From Acidithiobacillus ferruginosus (lineage in GTDB: Bacteria > Pseudomonadota > Gammaproteobacteria > Acidithiobacillales > Acidithiobacillaceae), in contig NZ_JABBDR010000184.1 of assembly GCF_018854495.1 (NCBI RefSeq), forward strand, positions 1-18,746: 18,746 bases of DNA, in the 5' to 3' direction. Each line of letters begins with the position of its first letter. The stretch's first letter is position 1. Below the pieces are notes generated by a model. It saw only the letters and a list, made by a program, of their open reading frames with translations. It made no database searches and had not been told where the DNA came from. Made by a program: the position numbers and the translations under genes. Positions 8,099 through 15,848 of this stretch are shown in pieces.

Positions 8099-8899
8099 CT
8101 ACCCGTTTTCACGGAGCAGGTCGTGGATTGTTGCAGCATTCCCGCGAAAGCGTTCGCCGTGGGCGTAGATGGTCAGGCGCTGATCCCGCGCATAACCGAT
8201 AAGGGTAAGATTGTGGGTCTGTGCAATCTGGATCGCCAGACTGCTGACCCCGGAGATCGCCGCCACGATGGCGACCTGAAAGCTCAAGGCCTTGAGGGCA
8301 ATCTCAAAAGTCAGCCGCGAAGACACGCCCAGCAGGATATTTCCGGAAGGCGGCCATCCCTGCCGGAGCGCCGCGCCGATGGTCTTGTCAACGGCGTTGT
8401 GGCGGCCGATGTCTTCCCGCACCAGGGTCATGCCGTTGGTGGCGGCCAGAACGGCGGCGTGTGCGGTTCCGGTATGCCGGTTCAATCGCTGGTGAGCGCG
8501 CATCTCGTGGAGCAGATCATGCACCAGTGCGGGTTCCACACAGACATCGCGGTCTATGGGTGCGAAGGGGACGAGGCCTTCGAAGTTCGGGGTGCCGCAG
8601 AGACCGCAGGCGCTGCCGCCGATCACCAGACGCCTTTTTCGGGCGGCTCTGGCCTCGGCCTCCGCGGAAACCTGCAGGTAGAGGGTCAACCCTTCCGGAA
8701 TACAGACAGGCTCCCAGGTGATGATATCGGCGACCGACCGGATCACCCCCTCACCGTAAAGGAACCCCATAAAGAAATCTTCCAGATGATCGGGGGTGAT
8801 CATCATCACCGCATAGGGCTTGCCATTGAGGATCAACGAAACCGCCATTTCCTCCAGGACGGCTTCTTCGCATTTCACTGAACGGTGCGCGCCGTCCAT
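8099..8899 (-). CDS. fdhD: Formate dehydrogenase accessory sulfurtransferase FdhD
   Basis: FdhD takes sulfur from a cysteine desulfurase and transfers it to the molybdenum cofactor, a step needed for formate dehydrogenase activity. The 266-aa product has the normal family length. Its CGLCG motif (Cys98 and Cys101), the sulfur-carrying CxxC, is present, as are the N-terminal EEMAVSLILNGKPYAVMMITP region, the VREDIGRHNAVDK motif and the C-terminal LTIYAHGERF. I chose the ATG at 8899: the frame continues upstream, but that part overlaps the preceding 99-aa gene in another frame and looks unlike FdhD. It lies 20 bp after that gene's stop, third in an operon with the Mo oxidoreductase, which is its likely client. 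The ribosome site is weak, so coupling to upstream translation is likely. Confidence 0.95.
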   Translation of the reverse strand: MDGAHRSVKCEEAVLEEMAVSLILNGKPYAVMMITPDHLEDFFMGFLYGEGVIRSVADIITWEPVCIPEGLTLYLQVSAEAEARAARKRRLVIGGSACGLCGTPNFEGLVPFAPIDRDVCVEPALVHDLLHEMRAHQRLNRHTGTAHAAVLAATNGMTLVREDIGRHNAVDKTIGAALRQGWPPSGNILLGVSSRLTFEIALKALSFQVAIVAAISGVSSLAIQIAQTHNLTLIGYARDQRLTIYAHGERFRGNAATIHDLLRENG

Positions 8900-8919
8900 G
8901 CGCCTGGCCTGAGACCATA

Positions 8920-9219
8920 CTATTCCGTTGCCGCCTGCATCTGTGCGCACAGGGCCCTCCCTTCCGATGTCAGAGTGATGATGGTTCTGCCCCGTTGTTC
9001 TTCCGGGCGAACATAATGGAGCCCACCCCATTGTTCCGAGCACCCCAGGAGCAGAAGCAGACGCTCCATCTGGGTGCGGGGAAGGCCGAGAGACTTGCAG
9101 GCTCTGGCCACCGACACCGGCCCTTCCGTGCAAAGCATCCGGAGTAGGGCAATGATCAAATCCTCCGGAGCGGCATCGGGTGTATTTCGGTCGTTTTCCG
9201 CCTTACGGTCAGGCGACAT
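8920..9219 (-). CDS. Small winged-helix-like protein in the formate dehydrogenase operon
   Basis: A 99-aa protein of unknown role. The core, about residues 19-90, reads as a compact winged-helix fold: helices in PEDLIIALLRMLCTEGPVSV, a likely recognition helix in CKSLGLPRTQMERLLLLL, then a strand-turn-strand wing (GGLHYV...RTIITLT) and a final helix. This is inferred from residue pattern, not from a named family. The ATG overlaps the end of the oxidoreductase gene by 11 bp and has a strong GGAGG site 8 bp upstream, so it is translated with it. fdhD follows after 20 bp. It may be an operon-specific regulator or an accessory factor for cofactor insertion. Confidence 0.75.
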   Translation of the reverse strand: MSPDRKAENDRNTPDAAPEDLIIALLRMLCTEGPVSVARACKSLGLPRTQMERLLLLLGCSEQWGGLHYVRPEEQRGRTIITLTSEGRALCAQMQAATE

Positions 9220-11485
9220 GGTGTCTGCCTCCCTTTGCCCGCGCCAGGGTCACCAGGATCGATTTGGAGGTCGGTGTGCGGGCGCGATCGGCGAAACTGG
9301 ACAGGGGCACCAATATGTTCAATTCCGGGTAATAACCCGCGAGCATCCCTTTGGGAATATCGAACGCAACCAGCAGGAAGTCTCGAGCCACACGTTCACC
9401 GTCTGTCCAGTGCGAGGTGATGTCCACCCAGTCATCGGCCTGAAAACCCATGTCCAGAATATCCTCCGGATGCATGAAACACACGTTGCGCAGGCCGGAT
9501 ACGCCGCGATAGCGGTCCTCGTAACCATAAATCGTGGTGTTGTACTGATCGTGGCTGCGAATCGTCATCAGGGTGAAGAGCTTTTCGGAGGTCTGCGGCA
9601 CAAAATGGTCATCGGCGATGGTGGACAGCGCCTTGGCCAGAAAATTGGCCTTGCCGCTGGCAGTGGGCCATACCCGTGAACGGGGAGGCAGATCCAGATG
9701 AAATCCCCGTGGTTTATGGACCCGGGCGTTGAAATGCTCGAAACCCGGTACCACGCGCGCAATGCGGTCGCGAATGTGGTCATAGTCTCCCATGAGTTGC
9801 AGCCAGGGGGTGGGACTGAGGGGCAGGGTCGCCAGGGCCAGGCGCGCCACGATGGCGCATTCCGACAGCAGGGAAGGGGAGGCCGGCTCGCTCATCCCCT
9901 GGGAGATGTGCACCATGCCGAAGGTGTCCTCCACCGTCACGCCTTGGGGGCCGGTTTTTTGGATGTCGATCTCCGTGCGTCCCAGGCAGGGTAAAATCAA
10001 GGCCTGTTCGCCGTGAACGATGTGGGACCGGTTGAGTTTGGTGGTCACATGTACCGTCATCACGCAGCGCCGCAGCGCTGCGTGGGCGCGTGCGGTGTCG
10101 GGTGTGGCGTTGGCAAAATTGCCACCCAGCCCGAAAAAGAACCTGGCTCGCCCATCCTCCATCGCTTCGATGCTGGCTACCGTATCGTAGCCATGCTCCT
10201 GCGGTGGCGCAAAATGGAACTCCGCCCCGAGGCGTTGCAGAAACTCCGGGGAAGGTTTTTCATATATCCCCATGGTCCGGTCACCCTGCACATTGCTGTG
10301 ACCGCGAATTGGCGAGGGCCCGGCGCCCGGTTTGCCGATATTACCCTTGAGCAGCAGCACATTCAGGAACATCTGGATGGTGGCCACCGCATGCTTTTGC
10401 TGGGTAATACCCATTCCCCACGTAAATATGGTGGCCTGTCCCTGATCATAGATGCGCCCGATCTCATCGAAATCCTGCCGGCTGAGGCCGCTCTGTTCCT
10501 CGATCTGTGTCCAGGGCGTGTTCATGACCAGATCGCGGAAACCGTCAAAACCCTGGGTATGCTCCTCGATAAACGCCTGATCGGGGTTCCCGGACTCCAG
10601 GACGGTGCGGGCGATCCCCATGGCAATGGCGTAATCGCCGCCGCTCCGGGGCTGGTAGTAGTGGCTGGCGATGGGGGTGGCGTGATTGGTGAGCATCTCC
10701 ACCGGATGTTGGGGATGCAGGAAGCGCTCCAGTCCGCGTTCATGCAAGGGGTTGAAGACCAGGATGCGCGCACCCCTTTTGGATGCGTCGCTCAGCGTTG
10801 CCAGCATGCGCGGATGATTGGTCCCGGGGTTATGACCGAACATCAGTATGGTATCTGTCAGATCGAAGTCATCCAGGGTCACGGTGGCTTTGCCTACCCC
10901 GATGGATTCCGGCATCGCCAGGCTGGTGGCTTCATGACACATGTTGGAACAGTCGGGGAGATTGTTGGTGCCGAACTCCCGCACGAAGAGTTGATATAAA
11001 AATGCGGCTTCATTGGAGGTGCGCCCAGACGTGTAAAATATGGCCTCGTCAGGGGATGCCAGGGCATTGAGTTGCGCGGCGATCCGCGCAAAAGCGGTGT
11101 CCCAGCTAATGGGCACGTAGCGGTCACTCTGCGAATCGTAAGCCATGGGCTCGGTCAGGCGCCCCTGCTCTTCCAGAAAGTAGTCCGTTTGCTCCTCCAG
11201 CCAGGACAGGGTGTGTGCTGCAAAAAAATCCGCTGTCACCCGTTTGCCGGTAGCTTCGGCGGCGACGGCCTTGACCCCGTTCTCACAGAACTCGAAACTG
11301 GAATGCGCCTCGGGATCTCCCCAGGCGCAACCCGGACAATCAAAACCTTCGGCCTGGTTCATTTTGAGGAGCAGGGCGGCACCGTCCGTCAGCGCGTGTT
11401 CCTGACGCAAGCTGCGCAGCGATGCGCGCAGGGATCCCCAGCCTCCCGCCGGTTGTTGGTAATGGGTGATCTTGAACGAAGACAT
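9209..11485 (-). CDS. FdhF/YdeP-family molybdopterin oxidoreductase, probable formate dehydrogenase
   Basis: 758-aa Mo-bisMGD oxidoreductase of the YdeP branch of the formate dehydrogenase alpha family. The N-terminus carries GFDCPGCAW and FEFCENG, giving C-x2-C-x13-C (Cys50, 53, 67). Only three of these conserved cysteines are seen, fewer than the four that hold the Fe-S cluster in classical FdhF. Cys183 in SNMCHE sits where formate dehydrogenases place the Mo-ligating Cys or SeCys. The molybdopterin-binding stretches GHNPGTNHPRM and IRGHSNVQGDRTMGI, and a C-terminal dinucleotide-binding domain, are present. There is no signal peptide, so it is cytoplasmic. GGGAGG stands 4-5 bp before the ATG, and a sigma-54 promoter lies about 80 bp upstream. 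Neighbouring fdhD and the divergent formaldehyde genes point to formate as substrate, but this is inference: E. coli YdeP has no proven substrate known to me. Confidence 0.9.
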   Translation of the reverse strand: MSSFKITHYQQPAGGWGSLRASLRSLRQEHALTDGAALLLKMNQAEGFDCPGCAWGDPEAHSSFEFCENGVKAVAAEATGKRVTADFFAAHTLSWLEEQTDYFLEEQGRLTEPMAYDSQSDRYVPISWDTAFARIAAQLNALASPDEAIFYTSGRTSNEAAFLYQLFVREFGTNNLPDCSNMCHEATSLAMPESIGVGKATVTLDDFDLTDTILMFGHNPGTNHPRMLATLSDASKRGARILVFNPLHERGLERFLHPQHPVEMLTNHATPIASHYYQPRSGGDYAIAMGIARTVLESGNPDQAFIEEHTQGFDGFRDLVMNTPWTQIEEQSGLSRQDFDEIGRIYDQGQATIFTWGMGITQQKHAVATIQMFLNVLLLKGNIGKPGAGPSPIRGHSNVQGDRTMGIYEKPSPEFLQRLGAEFHFAPPQEHGYDTVASIEAMEDGRARFFFGLGGNFANATPDTARAHAALRRCVMTVHVTTKLNRSHIVHGEQALILPCLGRTEIDIQKTGPQGVTVEDTFGMVHISQGMSEPASPSLLSECAIVARLALATLPLSPTPWLQLMGDYDHIRDRIARVVPGFEHFNARVHKPRGFHLDLPPRSRVWPTASGKANFLAKALSTIADDHFVPQTSEKLFTLMTIRSHDQYNTTIYGYEDRYRGVSGLRNVCFMHPEDILDMGFQADDWVDITSHWTDGERVARDFLLVAFDIPKGMLAGYYPELNILVPLSSFADRARTPTSKSILVTLARAKGGRHHVA

Positions 11486-11563
11486 AATCCCTCCCGGAAT
11501 GATCGAAATATACAGGGCGGCATCACCAGCCAGTTACGACTCATGGTACAATGACAACCGGTT

Positions 11564-11579
11564 AGCAGTTTTCGCGCCA
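11564..11579 (-). promoter_or_regulatory. Sigma-54 (-24/-12) promoter of the oxidoreductase-fdhD operon
   Basis: On the minus strand this reads TGGCGCGAAAACTGCT, against the consensus TGGCACG-N4-TTGCW. It has 10 of 12 fixed positions, with the essential GG and GC exactly 10 bp apart. Transcription would start near base 11553, giving a leader of about 68 nt to the ATG at 11485. The gene encoding a sigma-54 activator lies directly divergent, which supports the call. Confidence 0.8.
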
Positions 11580-11673
11580 GGGCTGCACGATCGTGTTGAT
11601 GATTATATCTTCAAACGCTTATTTGACTCGGCATTACCCCAGAACCAGACTGTTGGGAAACCGGATGAGGGTG

Positions 11674-11698
11674 GACATACGCTAATGTCTCATTATGA
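11674..11698. promoter_or_regulatory. Candidate activator-binding sites for the oxidoreductase promoter
   Basis: Two dyads lie side by side: GACAT-N6-ATGTC (11674-11689) and TCATTATGA (11690-11698, centre 11694). The second shares the CATTATG core with the sites upstream of gfa. Its centre is 115 bp upstream of the -24 element, almost the same distance as at gfa (116 bp). The segment overlaps the start codon of the activator gene, so binding could also dampen the activator's own expression. Inferred only. Confidence 0.4.
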
Positions 11699-13640
11699 TA
11701 CGAATCCATCAATAGATAACGACTATATAACCCATGCCTGGGATCGATGCACCGGGCAATATCGGTTGGACGCGCATGGTGCCCCAGAACTGCAAAGGCT
11801 GGATGCGGGCAACCTCGGGCGAGTTCTCGAGGAGCAGCACCTTTTTGTAGAGATCGGATCTGCGGAAATGGCCCGTCTGATTAAACAGGTGTTGCGATTT
11901 TCCGAGGATGCGCTGCTGCCGTCACCAGATTGTACATTGCTGTTGCTGGATGCCGGAGGCATCGCTCTGCATGCTGTCGGAACGGAAATCGAAGGCGGAC
12001 GTGATGTCCGCTATTCGGGTATGGACGCCGGATTCATATGGCGGGAAGAGTATGTCGGGGTGACCGGACCGAGCCTTTGTCTGCATGACATGAAGCCCCG
12101 TATGGTCCACCGGGAGGAGCATTTATTTAGGAACTTTGTGGAGATGGCGTGCTGCGCGATGCCCATTTGGGCGCCATCTGGCGCACTGCTGGGGGTGATC
12201 GATTCAACCTTTTCCCGCAGCGGTTACGCGAAGTCGGCATATGTCTCGGTCATGCCCCTGCTGGCGCAACTGGCACGGCGGATCGAAATGAAATATTTCG
12301 CCCGGAATTATCAGGACCATGTCATTCTGTCGGTGAATAGGCTGAACGATTATACCGACCATGATGACGAAGCATTGTTTGCAATTAACGAGAATGGCGT
12401 CATTATCGCGGCGGAATTCGCGCTGACAAAAGACACCATCGGTGACGCCAGTGGCCGTCTTGTTGGTGCGAACGTGCGGGATGTGTTCGACGTCTCGCTG
12501 GACAAGATGCTGGACGATCACCATCGTGCCGAAAAGTCGCCCTCCAGACCCCTGTTCCGGAATGCCGGAGGACAGGATGGTCTGCGGGTATTTTCGCTGC
12601 CGGACAAAGTGCCGTTCAGGGCTGTCGTGAACGGCATTCTCGGAAATACACCGCATTCCAGGGACGAAGCATCGGTTCAGGTGCATGATTCCCTGTTGGC
12701 GTTGTCGGGCGATGACGCGGTGGTATCGGACAATATTCGTCGTATCCATAAGGTGTTGAATAAAAATATCAGCATTCTGCTGCTTGGCGAAACCGGTACT
12801 GGCAAAGATACGCTTGCGCGCGCCATACACCGCGCCAGCGATAGAAGAGATAAACCTTTTGTTGCGATCAATTGTGCAGCCATACCCGAATCGCTCATTG
12901 AGAGCGAGTTATTCGGGTATGAGCCCGGCTCCTTTACCGGGGCGAGCCGAGTGGGCAAGCAGGGTAAGGTGATGGCCGCCAATGGTGGCACGCTGTTCCT
13001 CGATGAAATCGGAGACATGCCCGCCGCGCTTCAGGGGCGTCTGCTGCGAGTTCTCGAAGAACGGGAGGTTACCCCCCTTGGTACCACCAAAGCCAGCCCC
13101 GTAGATATTCGGGTGATCAGTGCAACCAATAAGTCGATCGATGATCTGGTACAGCAGGGAGGCTTTCGGACTGACCTGCTTTATCGGATTAATGATGTGG
13201 TGCTAAGCCTGCCGCCACTGCGGGAACGGAGCGATAAAATCCGACTCGTGAAAACCATCTGTCAACAGGAATGTGGCGTATCTGAAATGGAGATATCAGC
13301 GGAAGCATGGAATATTTTTCTGGGTTATTCCTGGCCTGGTAATATCCGCGAACTTCGCAGTGTGATTCGTACTGCTCTGGCGCTGAGCGATGGTAATGCC
13401 ATCCGGTGTGAAGACCTGCCAGACCGGCTGGTGACCGGCGAAAGGGCTGGTGGCCGCGTAACGACACCGGCGACCACACCACCATGGAGCGATAGCGACG
13501 CGCTGGAGCGGAACAGAATCCTCGCGGAGTTGGAGCGTCACCACTGGCGGGTGATCGATACCGCGAAATTCCTCAAGGTCAGTCGTAATACCTTGTACCG
13601 TAAAATGCGCCTGTATGGCATTATGGACGCTAACGCATAA
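11685..13640 (+). CDS. AcoR-like sigma-54-dependent transcriptional activator
   Basis: A 651-aa bacterial enhancer-binding protein. The N-terminal segment has the AcoR-type start (ITHAWDRC at about 14-21). A GAF-like sensor covers about 50-200 and a PAS-like region about 228-310. The AAA+ domain has Walker A GETGTGKD (368-375), a sigma-54 contact loop GSFTGA (415-420; consensus GAFTGA) and Walker B LFLDEIGD (437-444). A Fis-type helix-turn-helix ends the protein (about 610-648). The frame stays open upstream to GTG 11466, but that would overlap the divergent gene and its promoter. ATG 11685 with GAGGGTGG 10 bp before it gives the normal family start. Placed between two operons with sigma-54 promoters, it is the obvious activator of both. 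The inducer, perhaps formaldehyde or its glutathione adduct, is inferred. Confidence 0.9.
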   Translation: MSHYDTNPSIDNDYITHAWDRCTGQYRLDAHGAPELQRLDAGNLGRVLEEQHLFVEIGSAEMARLIKQVLRFSEDALLPSPDCTLLLLDAGGIALHAVGTEIEGGRDVRYSGMDAGFIWREEYVGVTGPSLCLHDMKPRMVHREEHLFRNFVEMACCAMPIWAPSGALLGVIDSTFSRSGYAKSAYVSVMPLLAQLARRIEMKYFARNYQDHVILSVNRLNDYTDHDDEALFAINENGVIIAAEFALTKDTIGDASGRLVGANVRDVFDVSLDKMLDDHHRAEKSPSRPLFRNAGGQDGLRVFSLPDKVPFRAVVNGILGNTPHSRDEASVQVHDSLLALSGDDAVVSDNIRRIHKVLNKNISILLLGETGTGKDTLARAIHRASDRRDKPFVAINCAAIPESLIESELFGYEPGSFTGASRVGKQGKVMAANGGTLFLDEIGDMPAALQGRLLRVLEEREVTPLGTTKASPVDIRVISATNKSIDDLVQQGGFRTDLLYRINDVVLSLPPLRERSDKIRLVKTICQQECGVSEMEISAEAWNIFLGYSWPGNIRELRSVIRTALALSDGNAIRCEDLPDRLVTGERAGGRVTTPATTPPWSDSDALERNRILAELERHHWRVIDTAKFLKVSRNTLYRKMRLYGIMDANA

Positions 13641-13800
13641 AATTGGTGTCTATTGCATCCATGCAGTCTTATGGTTGGTGCGCCAAGCGTGGCATCCTGC
13701 TTTTCCATGCGTCATTTCACCGGAACATTCTTGCACCGCTTTTCCCTGGTGCCGATTATGATACAACGGCGGTAGAGCCGGGCGCGATGCACGACCCGTG

Positions 13801-13836
13801 TGACATTATGTCATCTTCATATGAACATTATGTGCA
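13801..13836. promoter_or_regulatory. Paired palindromic upstream activator sites of the gfa operon
   Basis: TGACATTATGTCA (13801-13813) is a perfect dyad around one central base. A second copy of its ACATTATGT core stands at 13825-13833 within TGAACATTATGTGCA. The two centres (13807 and 13829) are 22 bp apart, about two helical turns, so bound proteins would sit on the same DNA face. They lie 116 and 94 bp upstream of the -24 box, the range normal for enhancer-binding proteins. The likely ligand is the neighbouring AcoR-like activator. Confidence 0.65.
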
Positions 13837-13922
13837 GCATCGGGCCGGATAATGCGATCATGGCGACGTGATGGGCCATACTTCCTTCCCCCAAGCACGC
13901 GTGGAAATCCGTCGGCGCACAG

Positions 13923-13938
13923 TGGCACAATAATTGCT
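13923..13938 (+). promoter_or_regulatory. Sigma-54 (-24/-12) promoter of gfa-adhC-fghA
   Basis: TGGCACAATAATTGCT matches the consensus TGGCACG-N4-TTGCW at every fixed position except one, with exact GG-N10-GC spacing. Transcription would start near 13950, about 105 nt before the gfa ATG. Confidence 0.9.
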
Positions 13939-14054
13939 GATAATTTGTGGATCCGGATTCCATGTCTCGAAAAGTTTTTTGCCGCACCATGGTCCTTGGG
14001 CGTCAGATGGTGCTCAAGCATATACCGTTGAATTCTGCTTAGGAGGTATTGGAT

Positions 14055-14639
14055 ATGCCAAGCTCGGTTACCATTCATCCGTCTGTTGATCATGGGGTCA
14101 CGGCGGGATCGTCCCATTTTCATGGTGGTACCTTACATTGCCATTGCACCCATAACCCGGTGCTGGTGGAGGTGAAGTCGCAGCTGGCCCACAATCATGC
14201 GTGTGGTTGCACCAAATGCTGGAAGCCCAAAGGCGCCAAGTTTTCGGTGGTTGGTGTCGTGCCCAGGGATTCGGTCACGGTGCTGGAGAACGGCGATAAA
14301 CTCCATGTGGTCGATCCGAGTGCGGTGATTCAGCGCCACGCGTGCAAGGCGTGCGGTGTTCACCTGTTTGGCCGTATCGAAAATAAAGACCACGCGTTTT
14401 ATGGTCTGGACTTCGTTCACTCCGAACTGTCGCCGGAGAAGGGGTGGGCGGCCCCCGAATTCGCGGCTTTCGTCTCGTCGATCATTGAAGGCGGTTTGGC
14501 GGCACCGTCGGAAATGGCGGGAATCCGCGCGCGGCTGACGGAACTGGGGCTGGCGCCCTATGACTGTCTGTCGCCACCGCTGATGGATGCGTTGGCTACC
14601 CACGCCGCCAAGCAAAAAGGCGTTCTCAAGGAAGCCTGA
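14055..14639 (+). CDS. gfa: S-(hydroxymethyl)glutathione synthase
   Basis: Gfa speeds the condensation of formaldehyde with glutathione to S-hydroxymethylglutathione, the first step of glutathione-dependent formaldehyde oxidation in the cytoplasm. The 194-aa product has family length and the full set of zinc ligands of the GFA fold: Cys29 and Cys31 (HCHC), Cys50, 52 and 55 (CGCTKC), and Cys97 and Cys100 (CKACG). ATG 14055 was chosen because AGGAGG (14041-14046) lies 8 bp before it; an in-frame TTG at 14049 is too close to that site. It is the first gene of the operon behind the sigma-54 promoter, followed 99 bp later by adhC. Some authors question whether Gfa is an enzyme or a glutathione carrier; the pathway placement is firm either way. 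Confidence 0.95.
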   Translation: MPSSVTIHPSVDHGVTAGSSHFHGGTLHCHCTHNPVLVEVKSQLAHNHACGCTKCWKPKGAKFSVVGVVPRDSVTVLENGDKLHVVDPSAVIQRHACKACGVHLFGRIENKDHAFYGLDFVHSELSPEKGWAAPEFAAFVSSIIEGGLAAPSEMAGIRARLTELGLAPYDCLSPPLMDALATHAAKQKGVLKEA

Positions 14640-14738
14640 TGATATCGCAGATCCGCCCCATGGTGCGCCCGACCGAAAATGCGGCGGCACCGAAGGCGGA
14701 GTTTTCGCAAAAATAATTCTTACCAGGAGTCTACAGTC

Positions 14739-15848
14739 ATGGATGTTCGCGCAGCAGTCGCCTTTGAGGCGGGTAAACCACTGGTCATCGAAACCGTGCA
14801 ACTGGACGGTCCCAAGGAGGGTGAGGTACTGGTGGAGCTCAAGGCCACCGGCATCTGTCACACCGACCATTTTACCCTTTCCGGTGCGGATCCCGAGGGC
14901 CTGTTCCCGTGTATCCTCGGCCATGAAGGCGCCGGGATAGTCGTCGACGTTGGCCCGGGTGTGAAGAGTGTCAAAAAGGGCGACCACGTCATTCCCTTGT
15001 ATACGCCGGAATGTCGCGAATGCGAGTATTGTCTTTCGCGCAAGACCAATCTCTGTCAGAAGATCCGGACGACCCAGGGGAAGGGACTGATGCCCGACGG
15101 GACGACGCGCTTTTCGTTCAAAGGCAGGCCGTTGTTCCATTACATGGGTTGTTCGACCTTCGCCAATTATACCGTGATGCCGGAAATCGCCTTGGCCAAA
15201 ATCCGGGAGGACGCCCCCTTTGACACCACCTGCTATATCGGCTGCGGGGTAACCACGGGCATTGGTGCCGTGGTGTTTACGGCGAAGGTGGAGCCGGGTG
15301 CCAATGTGGTGGTTTTTGGACTGGGCGGCATCGGCCTGAACGTGATTCAGGGCGCCAAACTGGTGGGCGCCAACATGATCATCGGGGTGGATATCAATCC
15401 GGCCCGGGAGGCCATAGCCCGGAAGTTCGGCATGACGCATTTCGTCAATCCGAAGGAGGTGGAAGGCGACCTCGTATCTCATCTGGTCGAACTGACTCAT
15501 GGTGGTGCGGATTACAGCTTCGAGTGCATCGGTAATGTAAAAGTCATGCGTCAGGCGCTGGAGTGCTGTCATAAAGGCTGGGGTGTTTCCTGTATCATCG
15601 GTGTTGCTGGCGCCGGCCAAGAGATATCGACTCGCCCCTTCCAGTTGGTTACCGGGCGGCGGTGGATCGGCAGTGCGTTCGGCGGCGCCCGCGGGCGTAC
15701 CGACGTTCCGAAAATAGTCGACTGGTACATGGAGAAGAAGATCAATATCGACGACCTGATCACCCACCGTCTCAAGCTGGAAGATATCAACGAAGGGTTC
15801 CATCTTCTGGAAACGGGGCAATCCATTCGCAGCGTGGTGGTATATTGA
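14739..15848 (+). CDS. adhC: S-(hydroxymethyl)glutathione dehydrogenase (class III alcohol dehydrogenase)
   Basis: This NAD-dependent zinc enzyme oxidises S-hydroxymethylglutathione to S-formylglutathione. It has 369 aa, typical of class III ADH. Catalytic zinc ligands are Cys40 (GICHTDH), His62 (GHEGAG) and Cys169 (YIGCGVTTG). The structural zinc lobe has Cys92, 95, 98 and 106. The Rossmann motif is GLGGIG (194-199) with Asp218 for NAD. ATG 14739 lies 9 bp after AGGAG (14725-14729); the frame is open further upstream, but that part is not ADH-like. It is the second gene in the operon, and its stop overlaps the fghA start by one base (TGATG), so the two are translationally coupled. It is also named frmA, flhA or gfd in different organisms. 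Confidence 0.97.
   Translation: MDVRAAVAFEAGKPLVIETVQLDGPKEGEVLVELKATGICHTDHFTLSGADPEGLFPCILGHEGAGIVVDVGPGVKSVKKGDHVIPLYTPECRECEYCLSRKTNLCQKIRTTQGKGLMPDGTTRFSFKGRPLFHYMGCSTFANYTVMPEIALAKIREDAPFDTTCYIGCGVTTGIGAVVFTAKVEPGANVVVFGLGGIGLNVIQGAKLVGANMIIGVDINPAREAIARKFGMTHFVNPKEVEGDLVSHLVELTHGGADYSFECIGNVKVMRQALECCHKGWGVSCIIGVAGAGQEISTRPFQLVTGRRWIGSAFGGARGRTDVPKIVDWYMEKKINIDDLITHRLKLEDINEGFHLLETGQSIRSVVVY

Larger units (their letters stand above)
13641..14054 (+). other. Long regulatory intergenic region before gfa
   Basis: These 414 bp between the activator gene and gfa hold no convincing gene. They contain the paired palindromes at 13801-13836, the sigma-54 promoter at 13923-13938 and a leader of about 105 nt ending in a strong AGGAGG site (14041-14046). 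I saw no clear IHF consensus between the palindromes and the promoter, and no strong terminator after the activator gene. Confidence 0.75.

Noticed and set aside
7761..8099. Minus-strand 112-codon frame with one hydrophobic, membrane-like segment
   Set aside because: Arg-rich flanks, overlap with the hsdS tail repeat and no ribosome site point to a chance frame. The hydrophobic run mirrors an acidic and aromatic stretch on the plus strand.
8054..8881. 275-codon plus-strand frame opposite fdhD
   Set aside because: fdhD on the other strand has its CxxC motif and full family length; this frame has no recognisable domain.
8900..9133. N-terminal extension of FdhD by 78 residues
   Set aside because: It overlaps the 99-aa gene in a different frame and contains low-complexity, non-FdhD sequence; ATG 8899 gives the family length.
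10013..10999. 328-codon plus-strand frame opposite the Mo oxidoreductase
   Set aside because: Shadow of a well-supported gene, with no family features.
11466..11684. Upstream GTG start extending the AcoR-like activator by 73 residues
   Set aside because: It would start inside the divergent oxidoreductase gene and run through its sigma-54 promoter. The added residues do not look like AcoR family, and ATG 11685 gives the normal length.
13643..13852. 69-codon plus-strand frame between the activator gene and gfa
   Set aside because: No ribosome site or family resemblance, and it runs through the palindromic activator sites.
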